A DNA stretch of 64,000 nucleotides, from positions 21,267-85,266 of the forward strand of contig JAYGEG010000152.1 of NCBI GenBank assembly GCA_046582495.1. The letters are read 5' to 3'. Source of the stretch: TMED23 sp913054205. GTDB taxonomy: Bacteria; Pseudomonadota; Alphaproteobacteria; Rhodospirillales; UBA2165. Of the stretch, positions 6,674-15,845 are shown in pieces. Numbering within the stretch: the stretch's first letter is position 1; every line of letters starts with the position of its first letter. The notes beneath the pieces are model-generated. The model ran no database searches, had not been told where the DNA came from, and worked only from the letters and a program-made list of their open reading frames with translations. The translations under genes and the position numbers were made by a program.

Positions 6674-7693
6674 TTAGTTTTTGGCTTTATCGACCAAAGC
6701 GTTATCGGTGATCCATGGCATCATGTCGCGGAGGTTTTGTCCGACTTTTTCGATGTCATGTTCAGCGGCGCGGCGGCGCATGGCTTTAAAGCGCGGCGCA
6801 CCAACTTTGTTTTCCATCATCCAGTCCTGAACGAACTTGCCGGATTGAATGTCTTCGAGCACTTCTTTCATGCGCTCTTTAACACTGGCATCGATAATGC
6901 GTGGGCCAGAGACATAGTCACCAAATTCTGCCGTGTTGGAGATCGAATAACGCATATTGGCGATACCGCCTTCATACATCAGATCGACAATCAGCTTCAC
7001 TTCGTGCAGGCATTCGAAATAAGCCATTTCGGGCGCATAGCCGGCTTCAACCAAAGTTTCCCACGCGGCAGTGATCAGCGAGGTCAGGCCACCGCAAAGA
7101 ACGGTTTGCTCACCGAATAGATCGGTTTCACATTCTTCTCTGAAAGACGTTTCGATGATACCGGAGCGACCGCCACCGATGGCAGAACCATAGGACAGCG
7201 CCAAATCAAGCGCCGCGCCACTCGCGTCCTGATGAACCGCTACCAGACACGGCACACCGGCACCGCGGGCAAATTCGCCGCGCACCGTATGACCCGGACC
7301 TTTCGGCGCGATCATAAAAACGTCAACATCCTCTGGCGGTGTGATGAGACCAAAGTGAATGGACAAGCCATGGGCGAAAGCAATCGCCGAACCTGGTTTC
7401 AGATTGTCATGGATTTCAGCGGCATAAAGATCGGCTTGAATTTCATCCGGTGCCAAAATCATCAGGACGTCAGCCCAAGCAGCAGCCTCGGCTGATGACA
7501 TGACTTTAATGCCTTCCGTTTCGGCTTTGGCAATAGAGCCGGACCCCTGACGCAGCGCGACAGCAATTTCTTTAACGCCGCTATCCCTTAAGTTCAGAGT
7601 ATGGGCATGGCCCTGGCTACCATATCCAACGATGGCAACTTTTTTAGTTTTGATCAAATTGACGTCAGCGTCACGATCATAAAAAACACGCAT
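6674..7693 (-). CDS. ilvC: Ketol-acid reductoisomerase (class I)
   Basis: This 339-residue protein has the length of class I (short) KARI. The Rossmann motif GYGSQGHAHTLNLRDSG is near residues 24-40. The acidic Mg-binding block is visible in DLFGEQTVLCGG and FECLHEVKLIVDLMYEGG. IlvC isomerises and reduces acetolactate or acetohydroxybutyrate with NADPH, the second step of valine, leucine and isoleucine synthesis. It lies 47 bp after ilvN and is the last gene of the ilvB-ilvN-ilvC operon, with a probable terminator downstream. Confidence 0.98.
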   Translation of the reverse strand: MRVFYDRDADVNLIKTKKVAIVGYGSQGHAHTLNLRDSGVKEIAVALRQGSGSIAKAETEGIKVMSSAEAAAWADVLMILAPDEIQADLYAAEIHDNLKPGSAIAFAHGLSIHFGLITPPEDVDVFMIAPKGPGHTVRGEFARGAGVPCLVAVHQDASGAALDLALSYGSAIGGGRSGIIETSFREECETDLFGEQTVLCGGLTSLITAAWETLVEAGYAPEMAYFECLHEVKLIVDLMYEGGIANMRYSISNTAEFGDYVSGPRIIDASVKERMKEVLEDIQSGKFVQDWMMENKVGAPRFKAMRRRAAEHDIEKVGQNLRDMMPWITDNALVDKAKN

Positions 7694-7740
7694 GGTTTAT
7701 ATCCCTACAATTACGTTTAATTCAGTTAGTCAAATTTAGT

Positions 7741-8259
7741 TCAAATTGATTCTGGACCGCGCGCGATGGCAACCACGCCTGTGCGCGATAAGTCCACCAA
7801 TCCGAGCGGCTTCATTAGTTCGATGAAAGCGTCCAGCTTATCTGTGCTGCCGACAATCTCGAAAACAAAAGAGTTGTTCGTGCTGTCGACGACGTGTGCC
7901 CGGAATATATCGGCGATTCTCAAAGATTCAACCCGAAAATCACCTTCACCGGCGACTTTTATCAAGGCGAGCTCGCGTTCTACGGAAGGACCATCGACGG
8001 TTAAATCAGAAACAGTGCGCACCGGCACCAATCGCTCGAGTTGGGCACGAATTTGTTCGAGCACCATTTGCGTGCCGGAACTAACAATGGTGATCTTGGA
8101 AAGCCCAACTTCATCGTCAACTTCGGCAACGGTCAGGCTGTCGATATTATAGCCACGGCCTGATAAAAGTCCGATGACGCGCGCCAGCACACCGGGCTCG
8201 TTTTCCACCAGGATCGAAAAAGTGTGATCCTGGACAGTATTGTTAAACATATTATTCAC
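7741..8259 (-). CDS. ilvN: Acetolactate synthase small (regulatory) subunit
   Basis: This is a 172-residue regulatory subunit. An N-terminal ACT domain (TFSILVENEPGVLARVIGLLSGRGYNI, positions 13-39) binds valine for feedback inhibition, and a C-terminal ALS_ss_C domain ends in GLVDLSRTGVVAIARG. The start taken is GTG at 8259, with GGAG eight bases upstream; an ATG three codons later (8250) is the alternative. The 19-bp gap from the ilvB stop implies translational coupling. The length matches the ~160-175 residues usual for IlvH/IlvN. Confidence 0.97.
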   Translation of the reverse strand: MNNMFNNTVQDHTFSILVENEPGVLARVIGLLSGRGYNIDSLTVAEVDDEVGLSKITIVSSGTQMVLEQIRAQLERLVPVRTVSDLTVDGPSVERELALIKVAGEGDFRVESLRIADIFRAHVVDSTNNSFVFEIVGSTDKLDAFIELMKPLGLVDLSRTGVVAIARGPESI

Positions 8260-8278
8260 GTTAATTACTCCGCCTGCT

Positions 8279-10039
8279 CTAGGCCGTTACTTTATCTTTG
8301 CTATCAACCGTTACCGGCTTTTGATCAGGATGTAGGACAATATCATTATGCGCGGCACCTGAAGGGATCATTGGGAACACATTTTCCATGCGATCCGTCG
8401 CCATGTTCAAGAATACAGGCCCGTCTGTCTCCAGCATCTCTTTAATTGAGGCGTCAACATCTTCGGCTTTAGTACAGCTAAACGCAGTGAATCCCATGGA
8501 TTCAGCGAGCTTTATGAAGTCTGGGCCATTGCTCAGATCACATTGAGACTCGTTGTTTTCATAGAACAATTCCTGCCACTGGCGGATCATGCCCAACACC
8601 TTGTTGTTGAGGTTCAAGATTTTAACCGGCAAGCGTTCCTTGGAGATGGTCAGCAATTCCTGAATATTCATCATCACTGAACCTTCGGAGGTTACACAAA
8701 CAACGGAAGAGTCCGGATGTGCGACCTGAACGCCCATTGCAGACGGCACGCCATAGCCCATCGTGCCAAGGCCACCAGATGTCATCCAGCGGTTGGGCTC
8801 GTCGAACTGAATATATTGAGCGGCCCACATTTGATGCTGCCCGACATCGGTCGTGATGTAATAATCGGTGCCGCTCAATATCTCGCTTAGGCGCGACAAG
8901 GCATATTGAGGCTTGATGACCTCATCCTTGTCTTGCTCAAAGTTGAGACATTCAACGGAACGCCATGTCTCGATGATCTTCCACCAATCTTCAACCGCCG
9001 AGTGGTTTACTTTCGGCTGTTTCTCATTCCAGACCGTTATGAAGTCGGTCAAAAAGCTGGTCGCATCGGCAATGATCGCCAAATCAACAGTAATGTTTTT
9101 GTTGATTGATGAAGGATCTATATCGACATGAATTTTTTGCGAGTTCGGTGAGAACGCAGCCGTATTGCCGGTCACCCGGTCATCAAAGCGCGCACCGATA
9201 TTAAACATAACATCACAATCATGCATCGCGAGATTGGCTTCGTATGTACCGTGCATACCGGGCATACCAATAAACTGTTTATCGGTTGTTGGGTACGCAC
9301 CCAGCGCCATCAGCGTCGTGGTGCAGGGAAAGCCTGTCATTTTAACGAGCTTTTGCAGCAATGCTGAAGCTTCAGGGCCGGAATTGATGACACCGCCGCC
9401 CGCATAGATGATCGGACGCTCGGCAGAGGCCACCAAATCAACGGCGGCTTCAATCAAATCACGGTCACCATTTATCTGCGGCTTGTAATTTCTAGGCGCA
9501 ATACCTTCCGGGCCGACATAATCGCCATAGCCCATGATGATATCTTTTGGAATATCAACCAAAACAGGGCCTGGACGACCGTGCGAAGCAATGTAAAACG
9601 CCTCATGTAAAATATAGGCAAGATCATCCGTCGATTTGACCAGATAATTATGTTTGGTCGCCGGGCGGGTAATGCCAGTCGTATCAGCTTCTTGGAACGC
9701 ATCGTTGCCAATCAAAGCGCTTGTTACCTGACCTGTCAGGCACACAATCGGAATACTATCCATCAACGCATCAACCAGGCCCGTCACGGTATTGGTTGCG
9801 CCGGGGCCAGACGTTGCCATCGCCACACCGGTTTTGCCGGTTGAGCGGGCATAACCTTCGGCGGCATGAACCCCGCCTTGTTCATGGCCAACCAGGATAT
9901 GGCGCAGACTATTTTGTTTGTGGAGGTCGTTATAAAGCGGAAGCGTCACACCACCGGGATAGCCAAACACGACTTCCACACCCTGATCCGCCAAAGCTTT
10001 CAGAATGATCTCTCCGCCTGTAATCCGGTTACTCGACAT
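8279..10039 (-). CDS. ilvB: Acetolactate synthase large (catalytic) subunit
   Basis: This 586-residue TPP enzyme condenses two pyruvates, or pyruvate and 2-oxobutyrate, as the first common step of branched-chain amino acid synthesis. The N-terminal PYR domain contains VVFGYPGGVTLPLY and the catalytic-glutamate region GHEQGGVHAAEGYAR. The central FAD-associated domain contains NIGARFDDRVTGN. The C-terminal PP domain has SEGSVMMNIQEL, where the usual GDG metal motif is replaced by S-E-G; a Glu in place of the Asp also occurs in other alphaproteobacterial enzymes. I chose the ATG at 10039, preceded by TGGAG, over a frame extension to 10063. It leads the ilvB-ilvN-ilvC operon and follows miaA by about 170 bp. 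Confidence 0.96.
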   Translation of the reverse strand: MSSNRITGGEIILKALADQGVEVVFGYPGGVTLPLYNDLHKQNSLRHILVGHEQGGVHAAEGYARSTGKTGVAMATSGPGATNTVTGLVDALMDSIPIVCLTGQVTSALIGNDAFQEADTTGITRPATKHNYLVKSTDDLAYILHEAFYIASHGRPGPVLVDIPKDIIMGYGDYVGPEGIAPRNYKPQINGDRDLIEAAVDLVASAERPIIYAGGGVINSGPEASALLQKLVKMTGFPCTTTLMALGAYPTTDKQFIGMPGMHGTYEANLAMHDCDVMFNIGARFDDRVTGNTAAFSPNSQKIHVDIDPSSINKNITVDLAIIADATSFLTDFITVWNEKQPKVNHSAVEDWWKIIETWRSVECLNFEQDKDEVIKPQYALSRLSEILSGTDYYITTDVGQHQMWAAQYIQFDEPNRWMTSGGLGTMGYGVPSAMGVQVAHPDSSVVCVTSEGSVMMNIQELLTISKERLPVKILNLNNKVLGMIRQWQELFYENNESQCDLSNGPDFIKLAESMGFTAFSCTKAEDVDASIKEMLETDGPVFLNMATDRMENVFPMIPSGAAHNDIVLHPDQKPVTVDSKDKVTA

Positions 10040-10210
10040 TTTCCGTCTCCAAAGTCGCGCCAAACGGCACTATTTCATTAAAATTCATAAGTCTGAAAAA
10101 TACAGAACGCCACCCGAACCACCCCATTAACCCAAAATCTTTCCGGGAAGGACGGCCTCTGTGGCGCGATTCCGGCGGAAACTATACCTTTAGCTATTTC
10201 GCGTCAACAC

Positions 10211-11146
10211 TTAAATAACAATTTTTGAAAAGATTTCAGGCAGTAATCTTTCCGAATATTGCGCATTTACCCTATGATTTTGAACTATTTGGTTGCGAAA
10301 CCACGTCATTTGGCGTTTTGCATAGCGCCGAGTTGCTTGTTTTGCAGCTTTTACCGCGTCTTCTAGCGCTAATTCATCCTGCAAATATGCGATCAATTCC
10401 GGCACGCCGAGAGCCTTCATTGCCGGCAAATTGGGATCAAGGTTCAACGCCATGAGCGCCCGCACTTCTTCAAGCGCGCCATTTGCGATCATCCAATCAA
10501 ACCGCGCTTCGCATTTCGCATAAAGTTCTTCCCGAGGCGGTTCGAAAATAACCGTTTGGTAGTTGGCTTTAAGCGGCGGAGTGGTCGGCGCGTCCTGATG
10601 CCAATCGGTCAGGCTCCGCTCCGTTGCGAGATGGACTTCATAAGCACGAATCATGCGCTGGCTATCTGTTGGGTTGAGGCGCTCGGCAGATTTAGGATCA
10701 AATTCGGCGAGTTCTTGATGAAAAGCCTCGGCGCCTATTTCTTCACGCCTTGCCATAACTTCTTCTCTAATTTCTTCCGGAATGTCTGGAATTTCCGAAA
10801 GCCCCTCCATCAGCGCTTTGATATAAAGCCCGGTGCCACCGGTGATGATGGGTAGTTTTCCAGCACGCCAACAGGCTTCAATCTCGGACACGGCAAGATC
10901 CCGCCAGATACCGGCGGAACAGGCTTCAGCGGCTGGCATCACGCCATATAATTTATGCGACGCTTTCGCCTCATCCTCTTCTAACGGGCGGGCAGTAATC
11001 AATCGCAACTCAGCGTACAATTGCATGGAATCACAATTGATGATGACGCCGTCATATTTATCGGCGGCGGCAAGAGCCAAGCCCGACTTACCACTCGCCG
11101 TTGGCCCGGCAACGATCAAAATGGGGTTTTGAGAGTTAGAAATCAT
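10211..11146 (-). CDS. miaA: tRNA dimethylallyltransferase
   Basis: This 311-residue protein is MiaA, which adds a dimethylallyl group to A37 of tRNAs reading UNN codons. The P-loop GPTASGKSGLA is at residues 14-24, followed by the substrate-binding INCDSMQLY. Later blocks are the ITGGTGLYIKALMEGLS motif and, near the C-terminus, RRYAKRQMTWFRNQ, typical of the family. The length matches the usual 300-315. MiaA commonly neighbours ilvB in alphaproteobacteria, supporting a vertically inherited context here. Confidence 0.97.
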   Translation of the reverse strand: MISNSQNPILIVAGPTASGKSGLALAAADKYDGVIINCDSMQLYAELRLITARPLEEDEAKASHKLYGVMPAAEACSAGIWRDLAVSEIEACWRAGKLPIITGGTGLYIKALMEGLSEIPDIPEEIREEVMARREEIGAEAFHQELAEFDPKSAERLNPTDSQRMIRAYEVHLATERSLTDWHQDAPTTPPLKANYQTVIFEPPREELYAKCEARFDWMIANGALEEVRALMALNLDPNLPAMKALGVPELIAYLQDELALEDAVKAAKQATRRYAKRQMTWFRNQIVQNHRVNAQYSERLLPEIFSKIVI

Positions 11147-11161
11147 GCAAAATGGTCTAAT

Positions 11162-11239
11162 CCTTAATTAAGTGACTGTCACTTAATTAAGGAAGATGTG
11201 AATTGATGTAAATAAGTGACTGTCACTTAATTATTTAGG
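11162..11239. repeat. AT-rich palindromic repeat element (TTAATTAA-GTGAC-T-GTCAC type)
   Basis: A perfect 31-bp inverted repeat with arms CCTTAATTAAGTGAC around a single T (11162-11192) is followed by a second, partial palindrome centred on GTGACTGTCAC (11214-11228). The spacer 'gaagatgtgaattgatgt' is shared, with changes, by the element at 23865-23926. The right end overlaps the stop codon of the cupin gene. The style resembles REP sequences spread by TnpA-REP (RAYT) transposases, but no such gene is in the window. Confidence 0.75.
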
Positions 11240-12239
11240 CGAGTTCTTCGCGGTACAAGTTGAGCTTTTCCATCACTTGTTTATCTGAGATGACGACCAC
11301 AATGGCGCGATCTGTCAAAGCGGTGTGCGTGGCCCAGGTCCAATGCGGGGTGGTGAAGATGTCCTTTGGTCCCCACTCATGCGTGACCTCGCCAATTTGG
11401 CTGGTGCCCTCACCTTCCAACACCACACAAACCGCGTTGGCCATAAAACGCGATTTCGGCGTTGTTTTGCCTTTTGCCAATGCCACCACATGAGAATCGT
11501 GAGTTGGCAGAATTTCATCACCGTTCAATGGATTTGTATAATGAACTGTGCGCCTGCCAACGTCATCCACTGGCGCCTTATCCAAAGCAGCCAGCACATC
11601 TTGCCAGGCATAGCGGAGGCGCGGCGAATGGTGAACATTCGCCAAACCGGTAGCTGGGGCAAGGCCGGCTTTTTCATACACGTCGTCAGAAAGAGTTGAA
11701 GCGTTTTCCGGAAAACGATTCTCCGGCCCCATCTTCATTTCGCCGAAGATGGCATCAAACGAGCCGAGCAACGGAACATCCAAGACATCCAACCAAATGG
11801 CGCGGCTGTCGGTATCGTTTTCATGGCAATGCCACGTCCAGTTCGGCGTGATGATGAGATCGCCGTCAAACATGTCACATCGTTTGCCATCGACGAAGGT
11901 GGCGCCGCCGGCTCCTTCTAATATCACGCGGGTGGCGGCGGGTGTATGGCGGTGCGGCGAGGTTTTCTCGCCCGGCAACACACATTGATAGGCTGCAATG
12001 ATGTTTGTGGTTGTTGCTATTTTACCGTCGAGATGGGGATTTTTGAGCATCAAGACGCGGTGGTCTGCATTTTTACCTTGCACAAGCTCGGCCGATTTCT
12101 CAATCAGCGGCACCATCTCATCCCATTTCCATATAACCGACGGCTCTGCCCGATTAGGCTCATCGACAACGATGTTTTCATACATCTCCCAGAGCGGGGC
12201 CAGATCGTTTTTTTGAATATCTTCGAGAAATTCTTTCAT
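11235..12239 (-). CDS. Gentisate 1,2-dioxygenase-like two-cupin protein
   Basis: This 334-residue bicupin resembles the gentisate/salicylate/1-hydroxy-2-naphthoate ring-cleaving dioxygenases. The first cupin has the iron-binding block SPHRHTPAATRVILEG (about 93-108), with further His in ITPNWTWHCHEND. The second cupin (about 245-320) keeps TTPHWTWATHTA. Gentisate is the product expected after 5-hydroxylation of salicylyl-CoA and thioester cleavage, so this enzyme would open the ring downstream of the hydroxylase at 820-3132. That link is inference. The stop codon lies within a palindromic repeat, and the luciferase-like oxygenase gene is 5 bp upstream, so the two are one operon. Confidence 0.82.
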   Translation of the reverse strand: MKEFLEDIQKNDLAPLWEMYENIVVDEPNRAEPSVIWKWDEMVPLIEKSAELVQGKNADHRVLMLKNPHLDGKIATTTNIIAAYQCVLPGEKTSPHRHTPAATRVILEGAGGATFVDGKRCDMFDGDLIITPNWTWHCHENDTDSRAIWLDVLDVPLLGSFDAIFGEMKMGPENRFPENASTLSDDVYEKAGLAPATGLANVHHSPRLRYAWQDVLAALDKAPVDDVGRRTVHYTNPLNGDEILPTHDSHVVALAKGKTTPKSRFMANAVCVVLEGEGTSQIGEVTHEWGPKDIFTTPHWTWATHTALTDRAIVVVISDKQVMEKLNLYREELA

Positions 12240-12244
12240 AACCT

Positions 12245-13300
12245 CTATTCCTTAAAGTGCGGCATAACCTTCTCACCGAATAATCTTACAGAAGCCTCTG
12301 CTACTTCGACATCCATGCCAAATGGATTCACCTGTAGAGACAGCTCATCACAGCCGCCGCAGGCCGCGTCAAAAGCATGCAATTGTTCAATAATTTCGGA
12401 TGGCGTTCCGATATAGGCGGCGCCAGCTTCGATCTGGCTTTCCAATGTTTGCGCCGAAATCTTTTCCCGCATCTTGTCATAGTTTTTATAAGCATCCGAA
12501 GGCGAGCCATCTCGGTACTCCATCATCGCATCAGCGATGGCAGCAAAATGACCTTCGACCCGCGGCTTTGCAATCCGCATTGCTTCATCGTGGTCTTCAT
12601 GGCAGAGCATAAATACCGCCATCATAATTTTTGGCTTTCCCGCATGACCAGCCTTCGCCCAGGCCGCACGGTAGGTATCCAACAACGCAATGGGATCAGA
12701 GCCCACACCTGGGATTGCCATCAACCAATGTCCCATCTTGCCTGCGCGCTCAAACGAGGCGGGCGTGCCGACTGCAGCAATATAAAAATTCGGGCGCGGC
12801 TGTTGGGTCGGGCGCGGCAGCGTCGTGACATCTTTAAAACTGTGGAAGCGGCCTTCGGAAGTGACGTTTTCTTGCTCCATCAACAATTGTACCTGCGATA
12901 TTCCTTCCTCAAAGCGCTCAACGCTTTCGTCAATATCAACTTCAAAATGGCGGAACTCTTGCGGTAGAAAGGCGCGGGCAAAGCCGACATCCAACCGGCC
13001 ATCCGAAAAAGCGTCGAGCATCCCTAAATCGCTCGCAAGTTTGAGCGGGCTATTAAACGCCGGCAACACCGCACCCGTGATCAAACGTGCCTTCTTGGTG
13101 TGTTGCGAAGCTGCTGTCAAAAAGACAATGGGGTTCGAGCTGTAACCACCCCAATGATGAAAGTAGTGCTCAACCGTGCGCACGTGCGAATAGCCATATT
13201 CATCGCACAGGCCAACAAGATGCATCACCTCTTCATAGTATTGAACAGGTGATTTCACATCTTCCCGAATATCCGGAAAAAATTGCATGCCGAAACGCAA
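12245..13300 (-). CDS. LLM-class flavin-dependent monooxygenase (luciferase-like)
   Basis: This is an about 351-residue bacterial-luciferase-like TIM-barrel enzyme that would use FMNH2 from a separate reductase. Recognisable blocks are RFGMQFFPD at the start, TAASQHTKKARLITGAVLPA and LDAFSDGRLDVGFARAF, all shared by the LLM family. I place the start at a TTG (13300) because AAGGAGG lies five bases upstream and the family usually begins M-R/K-F-G. The open frame reaches 13318, and an ATG at 13288 would cut into the first strand. The 5-bp gap to the cupin gene suggests they act together in aromatic or side-chain oxidation; the substrate is unknown. Confidence 0.8.
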   Translation of the reverse strand: MRFGMQFFPDIREDVKSPVQYYEEVMHLVGLCDEYGYSHVRTVEHYFHHWGGYSSNPIVFLTAASQHTKKARLITGAVLPAFNSPLKLASDLGMLDAFSDGRLDVGFARAFLPQEFRHFEVDIDESVERFEEGISQVQLLMEQENVTSEGRFHSFKDVTTLPRPTQQPRPNFYIAAVGTPASFERAGKMGHWLMAIPGVGSDPIALLDTYRAAWAKAGHAGKPKIMMAVFMLCHEDHDEAMRIAKPRVEGHFAAIADAMMEYRDGSPSDAYKNYDKMREKISAQTLESQIEAGAAYIGTPSEIIEQLHAFDAACGGCDELSLQVNPFGMDVEVAEASVRLFGEKVMPHFKE

Positions 13301-13330
13301 GTCAGCCTCCTTAGCCAATCTATTTTGATT

Positions 13331-13344
13331 TAGCCTACAGGCTA
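13331..13344. promoter_or_regulatory. Short inverted repeat upstream of the LLM-cupin operon
   Basis: TAGCCTACAGGCTA has 6-bp arms around AC, about 30 bases before the LLM start. It could be an operator, but such short palindromes arise by chance. Confidence 0.25.
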
Positions 13345-13391
13345 TAGATTTTGTGATAAAGCGTTAAAGCGGGTCGATTATGGGCAGCGTA

Positions 13392-15632
13392 TTAAGCGTC
13401 CAGCGTTTTTTCGCGAGACGCAATGCGCTCGGAATCGGCAAGCGGAATATCTATCCAAAACGAACTGCCTTCGCCAGCGGTACTCAAAAAATCAATACGA
13501 CCGTTCATCTGCTCGATATAATGTTTTGTTACGCAAAGACCAACACCTGTTCCAGCAATATTTCCGGCCTCTTGGCCTAGCCGTTCAAACGGTGCAAATA
13601 TGCCCGATTTCCGATCACGCGAGATTCCTTGACCATTATCCTTTACGGTAAACCGAATTAACCCGTCCGGCAGTTCCTGAGTAGAAATTTCAACTTTGCC
13701 GCCTTTTTTATTGTAATTGGCTGCGTTGACTAGGAGATGATTGAAAGCATCTCTAAATAATTTTTTTTGATCGGCGCGGAGACGCGGTAGCTCATCCGGC
13801 GAAACATTTTGAATAACCTCGACTCCGCGTTCGTCGGCAAGCAACCTCAATTCGCTGATGCAATTTACAAAATCATCAGAAAAATCAAAATTTTGGATAT
13901 CGAGTTCAACTGGCCCAAACTCAACTTGGGACAACTCCAAGATGCCATCAATCAGACCCAGCAAAGATTCGCCACTCATTCTAATTTGTTGCAGATAATT
14001 TGAATATTTGTGTTTCAAACCATCTTCGAAATCGCGCGCCACCATATTATTTAAACCCAATATTGCGCTAAGCGGTGTTCTCAATTCAAAGCCAATTGAA
14101 GATATAAATTTTGATTTTGCAGAATCTGCTTCATCGGCTCTATTTTTAGCTTCAGCTAGTTCCCATTCTGTATAACTTTCGGCCGATACATCTACATGAA
14201 TTCCGATCAACCATCCATCATCAAGCTTACGGCGATAGGCTTTCGAGATTCTACCATTTGGTCGCTTCACGATCTGTGTGGTCGATAGCCCGCTTAAATT
14301 GGCCACATCTTTCCCCACCCAGGATGCTTTATCCTCCGTCATAGTGCCAAGCTTATTTAAATACTCCCAGCGAAATTCACAAAATTCCTGATAGGTAACA
14401 CCAACTTCCAAAATACCCTGCCAATGAGGATACAGATTCTCTATCGCTTTATTCATAAACTGAAGAACACCGTCAGGATCCCAAAGAACGACACCGATAT
14501 CAAATTGGTCCAAGGCATTGAAAAAGCGCATTTGAGTTGACCGAGTTTCACCTTGAGCAACCACTTCTGCGGTTTCATCTATACCGATCACCCTAAACCC
14601 AGAAAATTTACCACTATGATCTCTCAACGGCGCTCCAGATAGGCGGCGATAAAATTTTTCTCCATTGGGCAATATCCAACAGATTTTCAAATCTCTGAAC
14701 TCTTTTTTGCTTTCGAGTGCATTTTTGAAGGCTACTTTGTCCTCCTCAGATAATGCCAAATCCGTTTCTCAGGCCAATTTACCTAATATTGTCACATTCA
14801 ATTCGCGCACTATCTTCGAAACTGAGGGTGCGTAAATAATATTATGATTGGCGTCCGATTCCCAATATCGATCAGCGGCTACATCAGCAAAGCCCTTAAA
14901 TCATTCCTCGCTGATTTTAAGAGCTATTTCGCGTTCTTCCCGAACTTCAATTTCCTTGGTCAGTTCGAGAGTTCGGTCCGCCACCAATTCTTCAAGGTGG
15001 TCGTGACAAACCATTAATTCTGCGCCCTGCTCTTGAACTCGACCGACGAGCGTCATAAGCGCACCCATGAGGCCAGCCAAACACAGAATTAACGAACCAA
15101 TAGTAACAAAAAATACAATTGAGGTAGCTGTCCACGCGCCCTTGCTGGTGTTGAAAACCGCGGCATCAACTGAAATCAATAAATCGCCGGAGGAAACGCC
15201 ATAGCCAATTGCGATGATGCTGAGCATACATATGCAGATGGCATAAATGGCTTTATCCACACCAAGGAAGATGGCGGCTAAAATGCAAACAGCCATATAT
15301 CCTGGAATGCCCATACTGAGCAAACCAAGATTAAATATCCCAAATGTCGAAATAACAAAGAGACAGGCAATTGTCGTATAGGATCTGACCTGATGAGAAA
15401 ATTTAGTGCGAAATACCGCTATAAGCCACCAAATCCCCATCGTCGCTAAAGTCGGCAGTTGAATCGCCTGCCACCCGACATCAATACTGCGATAGATCAA
15501 TCCCCCAAGGGCGGATATCAATAAGAAAGAAACCATCAGCAAATAGGCACTACTGATCTTAACGCGAATCACATCTACACTAAGACTCATCGCCAATATT
15601 CTCGAAGGAAAATAAATTCTTCCTATCAGCAT
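13392..15632 (-). pseudogene. Hybrid membrane sensor histidine kinase broken by two in-frame TGA codons
   Basis: One reading frame of about 746 codons runs from 15632 to 13392, interrupted only by TGA at 14903-14901 and TGA at 14771-14769. The first part (codons 1-243) has about six hydrophobic segments and then a coiled coil ending KISEE. The frame continues past the stop with FKGFADVAADRYWE, the usual start of a PAS domain after 'SEER'. After the second stop, where Trp is expected, come PAS modules, a dimerisation helix and an ATPase domain. The N (NHLLVNAANY), G1 (DNGQGIS), F (FAPFERLG) and G2 (GTGVGLCV) boxes are kept. The H box reads SIGFELRTPL, with Phe (codon TTT, 14090-14088) instead of the phospho-acceptor His. 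CGA to TGA and TGG to TGA are single changes. The gene is most likely dead; the two parts could still be made separately. Confidence 0.85.
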
Positions 15633-15845
15633 TCTGTAAAAATTTGGTCATCTAAGATTTATCAACCAACCTGTATCAGCTCTTTCGCAGTCTTCTATTA
15701 GTATTTGTTAATTAGAGCGTCAAATATCAACAGTTTAGTGGCTAAAAGGGACATTTTTCGTCGAAAATGGCCTGTTTAATTCTCCGAAATTGTTAAAACA
15801 CAGAAATCGAGTAAAATAGTATGCAAAAACACTGTATTTGATGTG

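Noticed and set aside
14769..14903. TGA recoding (as Trp or selenocysteine) in the sensor kinase
   Set aside because: TGA serves as a normal stop for many genes here (for example the ligase at 5019-5021 and cbiD at 30248-30250). I saw no reason to expect a SECIS-type element, and the two expected residues differ (Arg and Trp).
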